Both the position numbers and the translations under genes were made by a program. 64,000 nt of DNA from Notospermus geniculatus. Lineage: Eukaryota; Nemertea; Pilidiophora; Heteronemertea; Lineidae. The notes under the pieces were generated by a model. The model was not told the DNA's origin. It made no database searches and saw only the letters and a program-made list of their open reading frames with translations. Location of the stretch: positions 108,917 to 172,916 of the forward strand of contig NMRB01001346.1 in the NCBI GenBank assembly GCA_002633025.1, given 5' to 3'. Position 1 is the first letter of the stretch. Every line of letters begins with the position of its first letter. Positions 22,401-35,400 of this stretch are shown here, piece by piece.

Positions 22401-23482
22401 ATCATTGCAGAATGCTTCACAGACTTATCTTGATCAGAATTACTCTTTTAAAGATTTCAATATGGATATTAAAGTCGACGGTGACGACGAAGAGGCGGGA
22501 ATGTTCGAAAGGGTCGAAACGAATCAGTTACGAAAAGAAGCCTCTTCCCCTTGTGGAAATATTTCGGAAATGAAGGATCACATGGATGATGACGAAGCGC
22601 TTGACATGACGTCATCCGCTGAAAGGACTCCCGCCCATGACAAGTGTAAATCGTCACCAGCATCGACAAGGACTGATGGTAGCCTTAAGTGTGTCCTGAC
22701 TAAGGAGCGAGATAATGGCGAACAGGTCCGTTATGTAATAAAATCATTAAGTTCTGTGGATTCGGATGACCCTGCGCCATTTTTTACTCTCTCCAGGGAG
22801 GAGGGACGCCAATCCCCCGATCTGAACTCTCCAAACTGCTTCACATCACCAATCGAGATGGAACAGAAGGGAATGAATTGTGATGATCTTGGTTATGTTA
22901 CTAGAGAAAAGGCGATTTGGTCCTGCTCGGCCCTTTCTAATGAAAGTAACAACGAGGAAACATCGGAGAGTCCGAAAGCTCCACCGAAAAGAGAGGAACC
23001 TGTGAATATTTCACAAAATCTAGATAAAACTTTGAAAAAATCACATGGCAAACCCAAATTATCTCTTGAGGTAAAGCGGCCTGTTGGAATAAATCGACAC
23101 AACAAGAGTCCAGTACAAAGTAGATTCGCCAAACGTCCAGTGGTGCGAAGAAAGAGAATCTCTTCTAACTTGAAACAGTTCAATACACGTTCAAAATTGA
23201 CCATGAAAATATCATGTCTCCCCGAGCATGGCCAAGTCAACACACCGAAAAAAATCAATGCAACAAAAAAACATTTGGCAACTCCGAGGCAGGAAGTTGC
23301 CAGTGATGTGAGCTCTGACCTCAGTGACCTTGGGGAAAAGGTCGAGTCGATAATAATGGATAGACAATTGATTAAGAAACGGAAGAGAATAGCCAAAGGG
23401 GAAAGACGACGTAGTGAACCCACAGCAAAGAGTGCGAAGGTTAAAACGACGCAGGAAGAACTTCAACGAGATACCAGTACAG
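19489..23482 (+). CDS. MYND gene exon 1 (giant coding exon, residues 1-1,332)
   Basis: A 4-kb uninterrupted frame. The start chosen is the first in-frame ATG (GATGCCATGAC; a second ATG follows two codons later) because a stop lies in frame at 19,435. The translation is acidic and Ser/Glu-rich, which suggests long disordered regions. It has basic patches KGKKNRRLRR (about residue 315) and KKRKRIAKGERRR (about 1,296), and PMDLTNY (about 402). It ends at ACAG|GTACGT, phase 1. A segment, residues 344-365 (RIPKAILRRL), matches an inverted repeat sequence at 17,384-17,446. No known domain is visible. Many reading frames on the opposite strand here are only shadows of its codon bias. Confidence 0.85.
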
Positions 23483-26400
23483 GTACGTAAGTTTAGACTC
23501 GCAGGCACTCAGAAGAATACCGGGCCTATTGCACGTGTTGTACGTAGGCCAGCATCATGTCTGATACTAGCCTACATATATACACGCCTACATACGTATA
23601 TTCTGCCATCTTGAAAAATATAGATTATCCAATATACTGTTGAGCACAAAGAACGACACACAAAATGATAATATAAAAGGAAACGTCGTCTCCAAATTTC
23701 GCAAATTTTCGACCCCAACCGCGGGGTCTTCCTCAGGCACTTTTGCTCCTTCCTCAGGCACTTTTACTACTTCTACTAGAAAGTGCCTGAGGAAGACCCC
23801 GGTTGGGGTAAAAAATTTGCGAAATTTGGAGACGACGTTTCCTTTTATATTATTGAAAAATATAGACAAATAAGAAAGCAGCGTAAGTTACAACGCTGAG
23901 TATGATCTAAATTCGCCTCTTCACGATGTTGTCACAAAACTGTCACATAAATTCTTACACCACTTTTTATGGGCGTTCATCAAGTGGATGTTGAAGAGTG
24001 TTGGACATGATACGTCTCTCTGGCGAACGCATATGAAGTAACAAACAATCGGCGTATTCAGTATAAACTTCCCTGCATGTTTCGTACAGTATAGCTCACT
24101 AGTATGTCCTGTTTCATACAATCATTGGCGACTCTGCTGAGGTACGCTTGTTTCTGTCCAGAGAATTAAAGTGACGTACATGTATATTAAAGGGTAGAGT
24201 CATACTTCTCGTTTTGCGCTTGTGCGTTCCCTGTGTTTATATGTGGTACCAGTAATAAAATTACTTTTTCTACCACCAACTCACATAGGAAACGGACAAG
24301 CGCAAAGCGCAAAACGCAAAGTAGGCCTATGAATTGGCCTCAACCTCTCAGTTAAGTTGGGTGGTGCAGTGGAAAATATAGCATTACCTTCCCCACAGAA
24401 GTACTGTCCTGTCAACTCGGAAATCAGACCTACAAACCACCCCAGGGGCCGTTAGTTTAAGGCAAATTTTACACTTAAGGGGTCGTATTCATAAAGCGGT
24501 TCTATCGAACCGTCTTGGGCTGATTCCAACTACAGTGGTTGACGATACTTGGAACCAGCCTATTTAAGATGGTTCTAACGATAGAACTGCTTTATGAATA
24601 CGACCCAAGATGTTTTATGCATACGGTCCCAGGTTGTTGATGAACTGGCTTATGTCATGCCGAATTACGGCAAACAGTTCTGGGTGGAGTTGAGTGGTCA
24701 TATTGTCCAGTTACACAATGATCAGTGGATGGACTTTGAAGTGGAACCCGTATTAACCATCGAAGAGCCAACTACTGGCCGTTTTTTTCCATTTTAATTA
24801 TCAATTCTTTCTGGGACGTATTAAGAGGGCCATGTAGAATTAGCGGAATCAGCAGATCTGGCGGATTTAGCGGATTCTATGTAAAATTGAATAAATACAA
24901 TGATGAATGGAAACTAATTAAGCAATATAATTTTTCATGTGTCCCACAGATTATAAAGGACCGCGAAAATACCTTTTACAATCGGTAATCCAAACAGGGG
25001 CAACAAAAATGGTCTGCAGGAATAGTTCAGCCAGTTGCCGTTCGCGACGCTGTTGCAGCTTTCCCTTTATAACTTGTGCAGCATATAGAACACTTGAAAA
25101 ATTATATTACATGTACTTAATTATTCCAAAAAATCCCTTTATTATCAAATCTTATTCAATTTTATACAGAATCCGCTAAATCCACCAGATCTACTGATTC
25201 CGCTAATTCTACATGGCCTATTAAGAGGCGATCTGCACATGGTCTGCCCTTCCTGAATGTGTTCTGTTCACAATGGAGACCTACATTTTGTAACATGTAC
25301 CAAAATCCACCTGACAATCTTGTTAGTTGAAATTACCTTGGAAACTCTGTAAGCAGACGAGAGTCGCCTAATTTCCCTTGTGGCATGTTCCCTTGTTCCG
25401 TTAGGAAATAAGACCTGGCCTTGTGCCCGATGGGAATGGCCAGTAAGCAAATCAGAGGTTATTCTCTGTGGTGTGTCACAAGGTCACAAGTGAACCTAGT
25501 GCGGTATGGTATGTTCTCCCGTAGGATTTTTTCCTAAAGTTTATTTTTTTACTGTTTTGGCTTCAGTGAGGTTCTAACTGCCGAAAAAATGATGGGGTTC
25601 AAATTTTCTGACCCTTCCCTCACATTCTGGAGGACACCAATGGATGCAACAACTAAGCTTTGTACAGTAGAATGGGGGTCGATGTACAGCTAACTTTTGA
25701 TCAGAAAATTTGAACCCCATCAATTTCTGATAGTTTGGACACTAAGGCTTCCTTTACATTGAAGTATGCGGTATACGAAAACGCCGGTGAACAATGGCTT
25801 CACGGTCATGACGGTCGTGAATCCTCGGGAAGCCTTTGTTAATCGGTGTTTTCATATACCGTATACTTCTATGTACAGGAAGCCTAAAGAAGCCAGAACT
25901 GCAAAAAAATCAACTTTAGCACAAAAATCCTACGGGAGCTGCTTTGTTGACGCACCACGCACTATTAACAGGGAACAAGGAAACATGCCATAAAGGGCTC
26001 CGCACACTAGCGACTAAAATGGGGGCGACTACCGATGCGACTATTACCTCGCCTGCGATATTTACCTTTGAGATGGATCAGTGATGTTTTCCACCACATC
26101 ACTGATCTTCCAAGGAGGCATTTGTCGCAATCGTGTCAGCAAAAATTGTAAAAACTGAAAATATGTTAGTCGCTTCGGTGGTCGCAAGGGCCGGTCGCCT
26201 AGAAAATCGCTCGAAAAATCGCCAGTCTGCGGAGCCCTTAAGGGAACAGCCTATGCATGGGCGATCTAAAGTACATCGGTTACGTGACTGGCCTCGGGTT
26301 GAACAGATTATTTTATTGAGACACTCCACCATATGCAACATAAAAATAATCAATTAAGCCGTAACAAAGAGAGGCTATTCATCAGCAATTAGTTGATGAT

Positions 26401-29400
26401 CTAACGGGGGGGGGGTGTCAAGGGACTTGTCACTTGCTGGAGACTTGTGCCTGGGTCAAACTGGCCCTTTTTAAACGGAGTCGGTTCGATCCGGTTCGAG
26501 GCCAGTTCAGTTGCTTTTTGTACCGTGAAAAGGCCATGCGACCTGTACTATCCTTCCCCTTTCATGGTACAAAAAGTACATGTAAGTCATGAACTGGCCT
26601 CGAACCGGATCGAACCGTCTCCGTGTAAAAAAGGCCAATGAGAAAGATTTGTTGGCTATACTGGGCAATCTGCCATCCCTTGGGTCCTGTGAGGATGGTC
26701 TTTTCACTATAAATTTTAGGCCCGTATTTTAGAATGCTCCTCAACGTAAAAGAGTTCCTCGAGGCTATTGTTCTCAACAAGAGAACAATAGCCTTGAGGA
26801 ACTCCTTTACGTTAAGGAGCATTCTAAAATACGGGCCTTAAGGCGCCGCTCCACGTGACAGTTTTCTATCGAAGGTTTGCTGTCAGATAGCCAATTATTG
26901 CTGTCTGACAGCAATAACTGACTATCTGACAGCAAACTTTCGACAGAAAACTGTCACGTGGAGCGGCGCCTTTAGTCTTTTACAAATCAGTTGTTGTGGT
27001 CGCTGGGGTAACTTATTCCTTATCATACACAGTCATCTCATTCTTTTTCGAGTTCATACTGTAGACCATTGGACTAGACAGAAACCATATAAATCAATAC
27101 ATGTTTGTATTCCGTTCCATCGACTGATCCCTTGCCGTTGTTCTGAAAACCAATAACCGCGTTTTATCACAATATGCTCTGACAGCTGTGTCTCATTTTG
27201 ACAGGACACTCTCAACAGATTTATCACTATGAAAAACACTCTTAACCATAAACAGAGCGGAAAGAAGGAATGAATTGAAACGTACGACATAGACCCCACG
27301 GATGGAATAGAAAATGACCTGTTGATTGTCAATGCCTTTTCTATTTGAAGACCGCCCGTGATTGCATTATTTAATACCAGAGAATAACAGAAACAAGTTT
27401 TGACAAGTCTTCCTTTTCACTCAATGCACCCATATTGTAATGGTATCTAAGGGGCCTAGCTTTTAAATTAACGCCCCACGTTTTAAAAAAACCGCCAATA
27501 TTACTCTCGACAGACAGGCTTGGACAGATCGATGTGCTTCCCGTCGACTTTCGTCGCTTTGGCGAAAATGGCGCTGACACGGCTGAATGCACGCCGATAT
27601 GGAAGACCCAGGTGACGGGTTACCGATCACATTTTGGTTATCAGCCGTCAACGTGAGGAATGATGTAATGAGTGCGTATCGTCGTCACTCGAAACTTTCC
27701 TCATTATCACTTTGGTTCCCGAAGCCACCGCTAGGGCTAGCGCTAGCGGTGGCTTCGGGAACCAAAATGCCTCATTACAGCACTACATGTACAGTGTGTC
27801 CTAGAAAGATTTGAGGATTTTAATGGGGCAGGAATAAAACGGTCAGTAGGTTGGCACTTCGATGGTTAATACGGGTTACTTCATTGGTGAAGCACCGTGT
27901 TCGAAATCCGTATAATAACAAACCTATATACCTTTCCAGAAATTCAGCGGCCATGCTATTTAAATAGACACACCACCCATTCAATTTTAGCAGACCGACA
28001 CCTGTCGGTGGGCTCAGTAAACGTTTTAGCCCGGCATTTTTCTGTCCACACCTATGAAATTGCCGGGCTAAAGTATAACCCGGATCAGACCCGCCGAGCC
28101 AAAGCGGACTAAATTAGTCCGGCAATTTTTAACCCGGATCCAATTTTCATAGGCTGGTGTAAACGCAAAAATGGAGGGTCAGAGCCGGGTCAGGCCCGGC
28201 AATTTCTTCAGGTGTAAACACAGCTATCAACCCTCCGAGTGCCAACTAATTTTTTATTCCATTTTAAATCTCACTTCTTTCTGGGGGTGGAATGAAGTAG
28301 GCCCACATGCGCTTCTTGCACATGCTTTTCAGGCCCAACTTGTCCTGTTTTGAATATTCAACGAGGCCTCTTTGCAGATGCCTTTGTGTAAAGTATACAT
28401 GCATTGTCTCTCTTCTGTGAATTACCAGAACAGATGGGCATAAGATCATTCAAAACCGAGCCGCCAACCTGAAGTAGCGCCACGTGGCGGAATTCTGATA
28501 CTGAAAGCTCTCGACGACATGATACAACATCACACTTCTGGCTCAAATGCATCGAGATCTCAGCTTTCACCATCTGGTCGGGTTTTACTTCCCTATCATA
28601 AACTACTCGAATCTCCAATTTTGTTGGTAGCATAATATTCAACCCAGGCTCAGCCAGCTGATGATATTAATTTAAGTCTGGTTTGCGGACTAGCCGATGC
28701 AAAAATAATGATTTTCATTTTTACGGTCGGCCGCCTGCGGTGGCAACTCGATCGGTCTGATCGTAGGCGGATCGAAGCTTAGCACCTTTCCGACTTCAAC
28801 TACGAAAATGAATTGCAGTCCGCTATGGACATCCTTGATAAAAACGATTTGATAGACGTTTTCAATTCGTCGAACACCATAAACTGGAGACAGAAAAATG
28901 TGGCCTTATAAATCGGAAGTGCGGATAAATAATGAATATTGAAGTCGTAATCCTAGTCGTTACGACCTGAAACATGACTATGATATTTGCGATTTATGTG
29001 CACTTCCGATTACGAGTCAAAATTATTCTGCCACAAAGTTATGGCATTTTACGATTTGCAAACGAACGTCTACCAAATCGTTTTTATCAAGGATGTCTAC
29101 AGCGGACTGCAATTCATTCTGGTAGTTGAAGTTGGAGTCGGAAAGGGGCTAAACCTCGCTGCTGTTGCTATAGCAAAACTACAATCGATTGGACCTCATT
29201 CCCCTAGTTGGAAACGCCACTTCGAACGGTAAGAGCTGAGTCATCTGTCGGCCCCAGCCCAAAGATGTGCTCTCTACGATTGCTCTGATCAACAATTTGT
29301 CAACAGCAACCACAGACTTACATTGTGGCCAATCAACATCGACAAGATCTACAGCCTATCATGTGATGATAGATAGATTGATCCTGCGATAGGAAAGCTT

Positions 29401-32400
29401 TAGAGTTGCCCTGTACCGCAACTGGTGCGCCATGGCATGATTGATCTTGTGGTTATCGATAAACAATTCAAACTGACAGCCAGTCAACAGCAGTTGACCT
29501 GTCCCGGTGTCTTCATCCCAGGCATTATACCACGTGATACCAAACTTCCTTGTTGGCTCTTGTGTCCGAGTTTTTCAAGCTGTGATGTATGACAACAAAA
29601 TCATCGTTGCCAGCACGTTGGCGGGACTTCAGAACTATTCGATCAGTGATCGCCGACTTCGCTTTTCACTGATACCTCGTAACTGCACAGTACATGTATA
29701 CATGCATTAGTCGTGCTCGTTATATCAATCACATCGATGGGGGAGGGTGGGTTTTTAGTGTTGCAAGAGTCATACGCTACAGCGAGCATTTTAATTCATA
29801 ATTGGCCTATTTGCTGCAGCGATCGTAATCGATGCTTCTGGTTAAGAGCGACACGTTGCATATCAGTTTTTGGATAGCCACTTGATGGCTTCCACCAGCT
29901 GCTAGCGAAATGATAACTCATTATTTCCGCTGATTGCCACGGCTTGCATCGAGTGCAATATCAATTTCTGATTTAATTGGAAATCGGTCAATCACTAACT
30001 TGTCGATGGACATGTTATTGTTCCATTTCGATTCCTTTATGAATATTGATGTAGCAAGGTGTAGTCTACGGCTGAGCCAATCACTTCTCTCCTAAGCGAT
30101 TTGCGTTGGAAATGGTGTTATCCAATAACATTGAGCATTACATGTACATGTAGTTAGCCAATATGGCGGCCACATCGTGTAGATACATGTACATTCTGTA
30201 TACTGTATTTACTCAGTTATAACGACAGTACGATACCACAGACACATGCTGAAAAAGGCGGTTCCCCTGATCTGCGAATATTTAATGTCCTGTCCTTATA
30301 ACTGACTGAGCAGATACAGTATATACATGTACATGTAGTTTGAACTTCAAAAGTGCAAACAATCTTGTTTTTGGATGGATGAAAACGACAATACATGTAT
30401 GTATACGTCGGTATGAGTACCATACTCATGTCCACACTTTATGGATGCATCTGATCACGTCTTTGTTCTGGATGAATTTCATGTGTGCACAGATGTAACT
30501 GCGTACACGCGAATATCAATAAGGAATAGAATACCCGTCAACTTTTTACCACTGTGTACACAATGTAAATTACCATTTTCATTGGGTTTGCCTGATGTTG
30601 ATCATGCAGAAGAGATATTGCACAAGTTACATTTTTTATGGTGATATCAACAAAAATAATTTCAGGGGCGGAAAATGCCATCTTGTCGATATCATATACA
30701 TAGGCCTACAGTGCAGGAGTTTCCCGTGAGATTGGAAATCATATCTGTGATCCGAGTCACGGACATGAAACCTGGTAGAGATGAAGTAGCACGCGTAGGT
30801 TTAGCTCACACAGTCACAGACATGACTCACAGTTGATCGCACTGAGAGTTCCCTGTCTCTACCAGCTTTAAAGTCCTTGTACCACTTGCCCTTGTACAAA
30901 TACTTTTACAACTTTCGAAAGGTAGGGAATATAATGCTGATCAAGATGCTTTTTGTTTCATTGAAAAATTCCAATTGGTTAAAAAGTTATAACATATTTT
31001 ATGGATTTGGTCAGACGAGGGTGGTCGGCCTAATTTGATGACGTCATTGCAGGAATTTGCATAATGAGCATGCATTTTAGTGCTGTAATGGACTTATGCA
31101 AATATTCATGTGAAAGAATGAAGTCAGCAATTTGTCTATTAGTAAATATGTAAGTGAAAATTAACTTTATTTCCACATAGGATGGCTCAGATTTGATTTC
31201 ATTTATCCCTGCAATGACATCACGCATAAATTAGCATTTTACTGGCATTTTCACACACATATTCCTCGATATCTCCCAAACTACTAATCCGAATTTGATA
31301 AAACAAAAAGCAAAATATGTCTATTTATGTATTCTATACACTTCAGTAAAATCTGTGTAGTCAGTGTTTTGATGGAACTAGGACTTTAAAGCTCTTCTAA
31401 AAAGGTGATATAATCCACGTTATGCCTGGCGCACACGGGCGATTTTTCGAGCGATTTTCTAGGCGACCGGCCTTGCGACCACAGCAGCGACTGAATACAT
31501 TTTTAGTTTTTCTAGTTTTTGTTGACTTGTTTGCGACAAATGCTTCATTGGAACTTCAGTGATGTCGCTGATGACATCACTGATCGACCTCAAAGGTAAT
31601 TATCGCATGCGAGTAGTCGCCCCCATTTTAGTCGCCCGTGTGCGCCGTGGACGCTACCATCATGAAAATACCACGGCTTACTGCATGGTTTGGTACGGAT
31701 CCATGAGATCGTGCGAAGAAACGATCATTTCAATAGAGAAGACACGATCTTTGACACGAGTTATTCTTTTGGTGTCACACATGGATGAAATGGTCGTCGC
31801 GCTATCAATCATGAGAAAAATCGGCGGTTCCGCGCTGATGATTTCTCATGCAACGATAGGAGTCGCCGACCCCGACAGAATACAATGTGCCCAGGCAATA
31901 ATTACTTCTTACAACCTTATTCTAATATTGTAACTTACAGATAATTTATTTCTATCTAGGCCTCTATCAAATAATTCTAAGCGTAAGATATCGCAATGTC
32001 TGATAAGCGGGCCATTGTGGTGAGACGGCACGTCTCGGTTGCCCCCAGCAACAAGAAACAAACACACCACAACTTATCATTTGCCTTTTCTTTTCAACAT
32101 CGGCCTGGCGTCTTGGCCTTCGCGATGGCCTCTCTTCACTGTGCTCACGTGCTTGTCGTCAAGGGCGGGGGTTTTCATTTCTTTCAGTTCTGGGGAAGTT
32201 GCGTTTATTACAAAATTGCTTCCAAACAATGAGGTATACAGTTTTCACGTGTCGTCATATTAGGGAGTTTTCGCAAAGCCCCCGAAACGCCAACGCGAAC
32301 GCCAAACCCATTGTTCGATGCCACGAAGAGAGCACCGAACAAAAGGATAGACGTACGCGTTGGCGTTTCGGGGGCTTTGCGAAAACTCCCTATTACTATC

Positions 32401-35400
32401 GGGCGCGATAGAACGCCCACTGACTTCGTGCATTGGGGCCATGGTATCGTGGAACTGTTCTAAGGGCCGTGGCTAAACCTGAGTTCAAGATAATCTTCGT
32501 TGGTGCATACGGCCCCAAAGGTTCATTGTAAATTTAGAACCCGCAGCGTAACATGCAATATACGTGCAAATGAGACGACAGCATCGTGGATCCAGAAATG
32601 TAATTATGGCAAAGGGGTGCAAACTCAAGGGATAAACAAAAGTGATCCATGGGGCAATTGTTGGAATAGCTGGTCGTTTGTCACCACGTCCATGTGTTGT
32701 GCCCGCCAAATGTGCCTAATGTGTCTTTTCAAATGTGCCTAATGTGTCTTTTCTAGAGTTTCAGATTGTAAAGTTCCACTTGAAAAAGACCCCGGTTGGG
32801 GTCGAAAATTCGTGAATTCTGGAGATTGACTTCTTGCTTATTACCAAATGTGCCTAAAATGACCTTTGTGAAAGCCCTATTGTATAGCCAAGTCAGTGAA
32901 TGAAAACAATAGAGCACTCGGGCTGTTCTTTTTATTGTGGTATCACCCTGTGCTGGTTTATAGCAAGTTTCCAGCACTTTTGAGTGTCGACAGACTGAGA
33001 ACTGGGGGACTCGAACCCGCAGGCCACTTTCCCCAGCAGATAACGAACACAAGGACACCCGCGGCATCACATCCTTGCCGCTAAATGATCAGTCGCTTTT
33101 ATAGAATACCTGATCAATCACACGACCTTCAGTTCTATTCAGGCATTATTTCAATGAATCCATAAAAACGATCCGTTTGTAATTTTTTTTGCGTCCGAGC
33201 GCGACTTACAAAAACGCTGCCCCGAAGCATTGCCACGCGCAGCGGACACAATGTGTGCATTTCCTTTGATATCAGGTTTATACACTTTGTTACAGAAATG
33301 AACCCTTTTTGAAAGGTTTTGCTCATCTGATTGAATCAAATACTGTACTGCTCTGGGCGTTTTTTCAGTAATTGTATTGAAACTATTCTTACCAAATCCA
33401 TTTAGTAACACAGATATCACCAAATGATATGCGATATTTTTTTACTTAATTGTGCTACGATGTCGAAATAAGCAAGATAATCCATTGGCCGTTCATTTTA
33501 CAGATCACAAAAAGAATATTCCCAATCAAATGCTTCACGTAAAACATGATTACTACTTTATGTAGTAAAAGCCAAACAAATGTACACGTACATGTACATT
33601 TATATTGAAATCCGTCCTGTAGTTTTTTGCTCCATTGCTAAAAAACGTTGTGGACAATTACAAATTGAATAGGACGTTACAAACATGCATGTACTAGGTA
33701 CAGAGTACTTTTACCACGGATCAATTTTGGGCTGAACTAGTCCGATCATTGAGTACTACTTAAAACAAATTATGGAAGTGCCAACATTACCTTTTTTGTG
33801 TTAAGTATTATTAAACAACATCTCGTTAGTCAATACGCTGTTATCTACCAGTTTTGAGTGCCGTTGAGTTGAACAGACAAACACCATAATATTATGACGG
33901 GAGATACAGGCCGAGCATCAATTTCTTTTAAAATTAACACTTTCATTGTTTAGAGGGTGTACGATGCACCAAACATCTTTCCAGGGTCCGGGGTCCGATT
34001 GCCTGACAAACATCAAATGTACATGTTATTACAGAGTTAAGCCAAGCGCACATTTGCGACAAAACTCAATGCGTTAGGGGTGTTTTTGAAGTCGACCCAA
34101 CGCTATCGACTCGTCATTCAGCAGGGTCAGTCGATTTTAAAAAACACCCCTAACGCATTGAGTTTTGTCGCAAATGTGCGCTTGGCTTTTAGGTTTCCAC
34201 CGACAACAGGCAAAGACCATTCACATCAGAAACATTATTGTTTCGAAAGTTGGATTCACCGAGGTATACCGAGAATTGAAACTTTTTTGTTTTTCATCTT
34301 TCAGAAGGCGATGACTTGCCTGAAATTCTCCCCCCTAAGCGCCGGCGAGTGCGGAATCTACCCAATGTCGCCGAAGAACTCGACGAGAAAGTGGTCTTCA
34401 GTCGACTGTCGAAAGAATTCCCGAAGCACAATTGGCTGGAGACGAAAATCAAACAGTTTGATCAGTTACAAGAGGAGGGGCAAAAAACGACCTCGGAAGG
34501 ATTGGGTTTGGCTCAGCGGGGTGGAGATGTGTCTAATGTAACCGACCTGGAACCGCAAGATGTCAACAAACCCGCGGAGCAAGCCGCTGTTCCGAATCCC
34601 ACTGAGGTGGGAAAAGGAGAAGCTGGGGCCGGAGAGGAGGACTCGATGCAAATCGAAAGTTCGCCACAGCAGACTGCTGAAGAGGTTTTGGACTGTGGAG
34701 AGAAACCCGAATGGAAACAAGCACAGCAAGCCAAAGAGTTGTTGCGGGATGTTGAAAATGCAAAGAAGTCTGGTAAAGTGGTGCGAAAAGTTTCTGTTAG
34801 CAATGGCAAGGGCTCTGCTGAACAGCCAAAGGCGCACCCGGAGTCGGGGGCGGGAAATCACGCGGAAGTCTCCGCTCAAGAGCTGGACAGTAACTCAGCC
34901 GAAAACAAAATGGACGTTTCTCAAACAGTTGCTCCTTCGGGCGCAGGGATGATGAGGTAAGTTGTCTGAAAAGGATCTCATGTAAGTTGTGAGCTGTAGC
35001 TGCGTAGGCGACGCGTAGGCTGCGCGAAACCTACGCGTATGCTACGCGAAGCCGATGGTATGTCAATTGTGAAGTACTGTATATCTTGTTTGGCACAAAA
35101 TTCCCTATCAACTACTGAAACAGTCTATCATTTGGTCTACATTTTTTTGTATCATTTGCTATATACACATCTGAGAAAATAAAGTGACTGTCCAGTTACT
35201 TAAGTTTAGGACTGTACACACAATGAAAATATGGCAATGCACAACGAAATTTATATTACATACTTATATTCGTTTAGCTGCAACCGCCATAAGAATTACA
35301 ATGTAGTCATCATTTTTGGTGGTATAATTCGATTAATTAAAAACCACAATTTGTTGAAATCAGTTCAGTACGTTTTGCTCCAAGTCCAAAATGTCGTGGA

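Larger units (their letters stand above)
23483..34304 (+). other. MYND gene intron 1 (10.8 kb)
   Basis: Starts GTACGTAAG and ends TTTTTCATCTTTCAG. It is filled with palindromic MITEs (listed separately), a coding-like 54-codon stretch at 24,636-24,797, and AT-rich spacer. Stretches 27,000-27,480, 29,230-30,180, 30,330-31,000 and 33,090-34,030 show no recognised gene or repeat. Confidence 0.7.

Noticed and set aside
31559-31933. 124-codon plus-strand frame
   Set aside because: Starts inside a MITE, no splice sites fit its phase to the MYND gene and no domain is seen.
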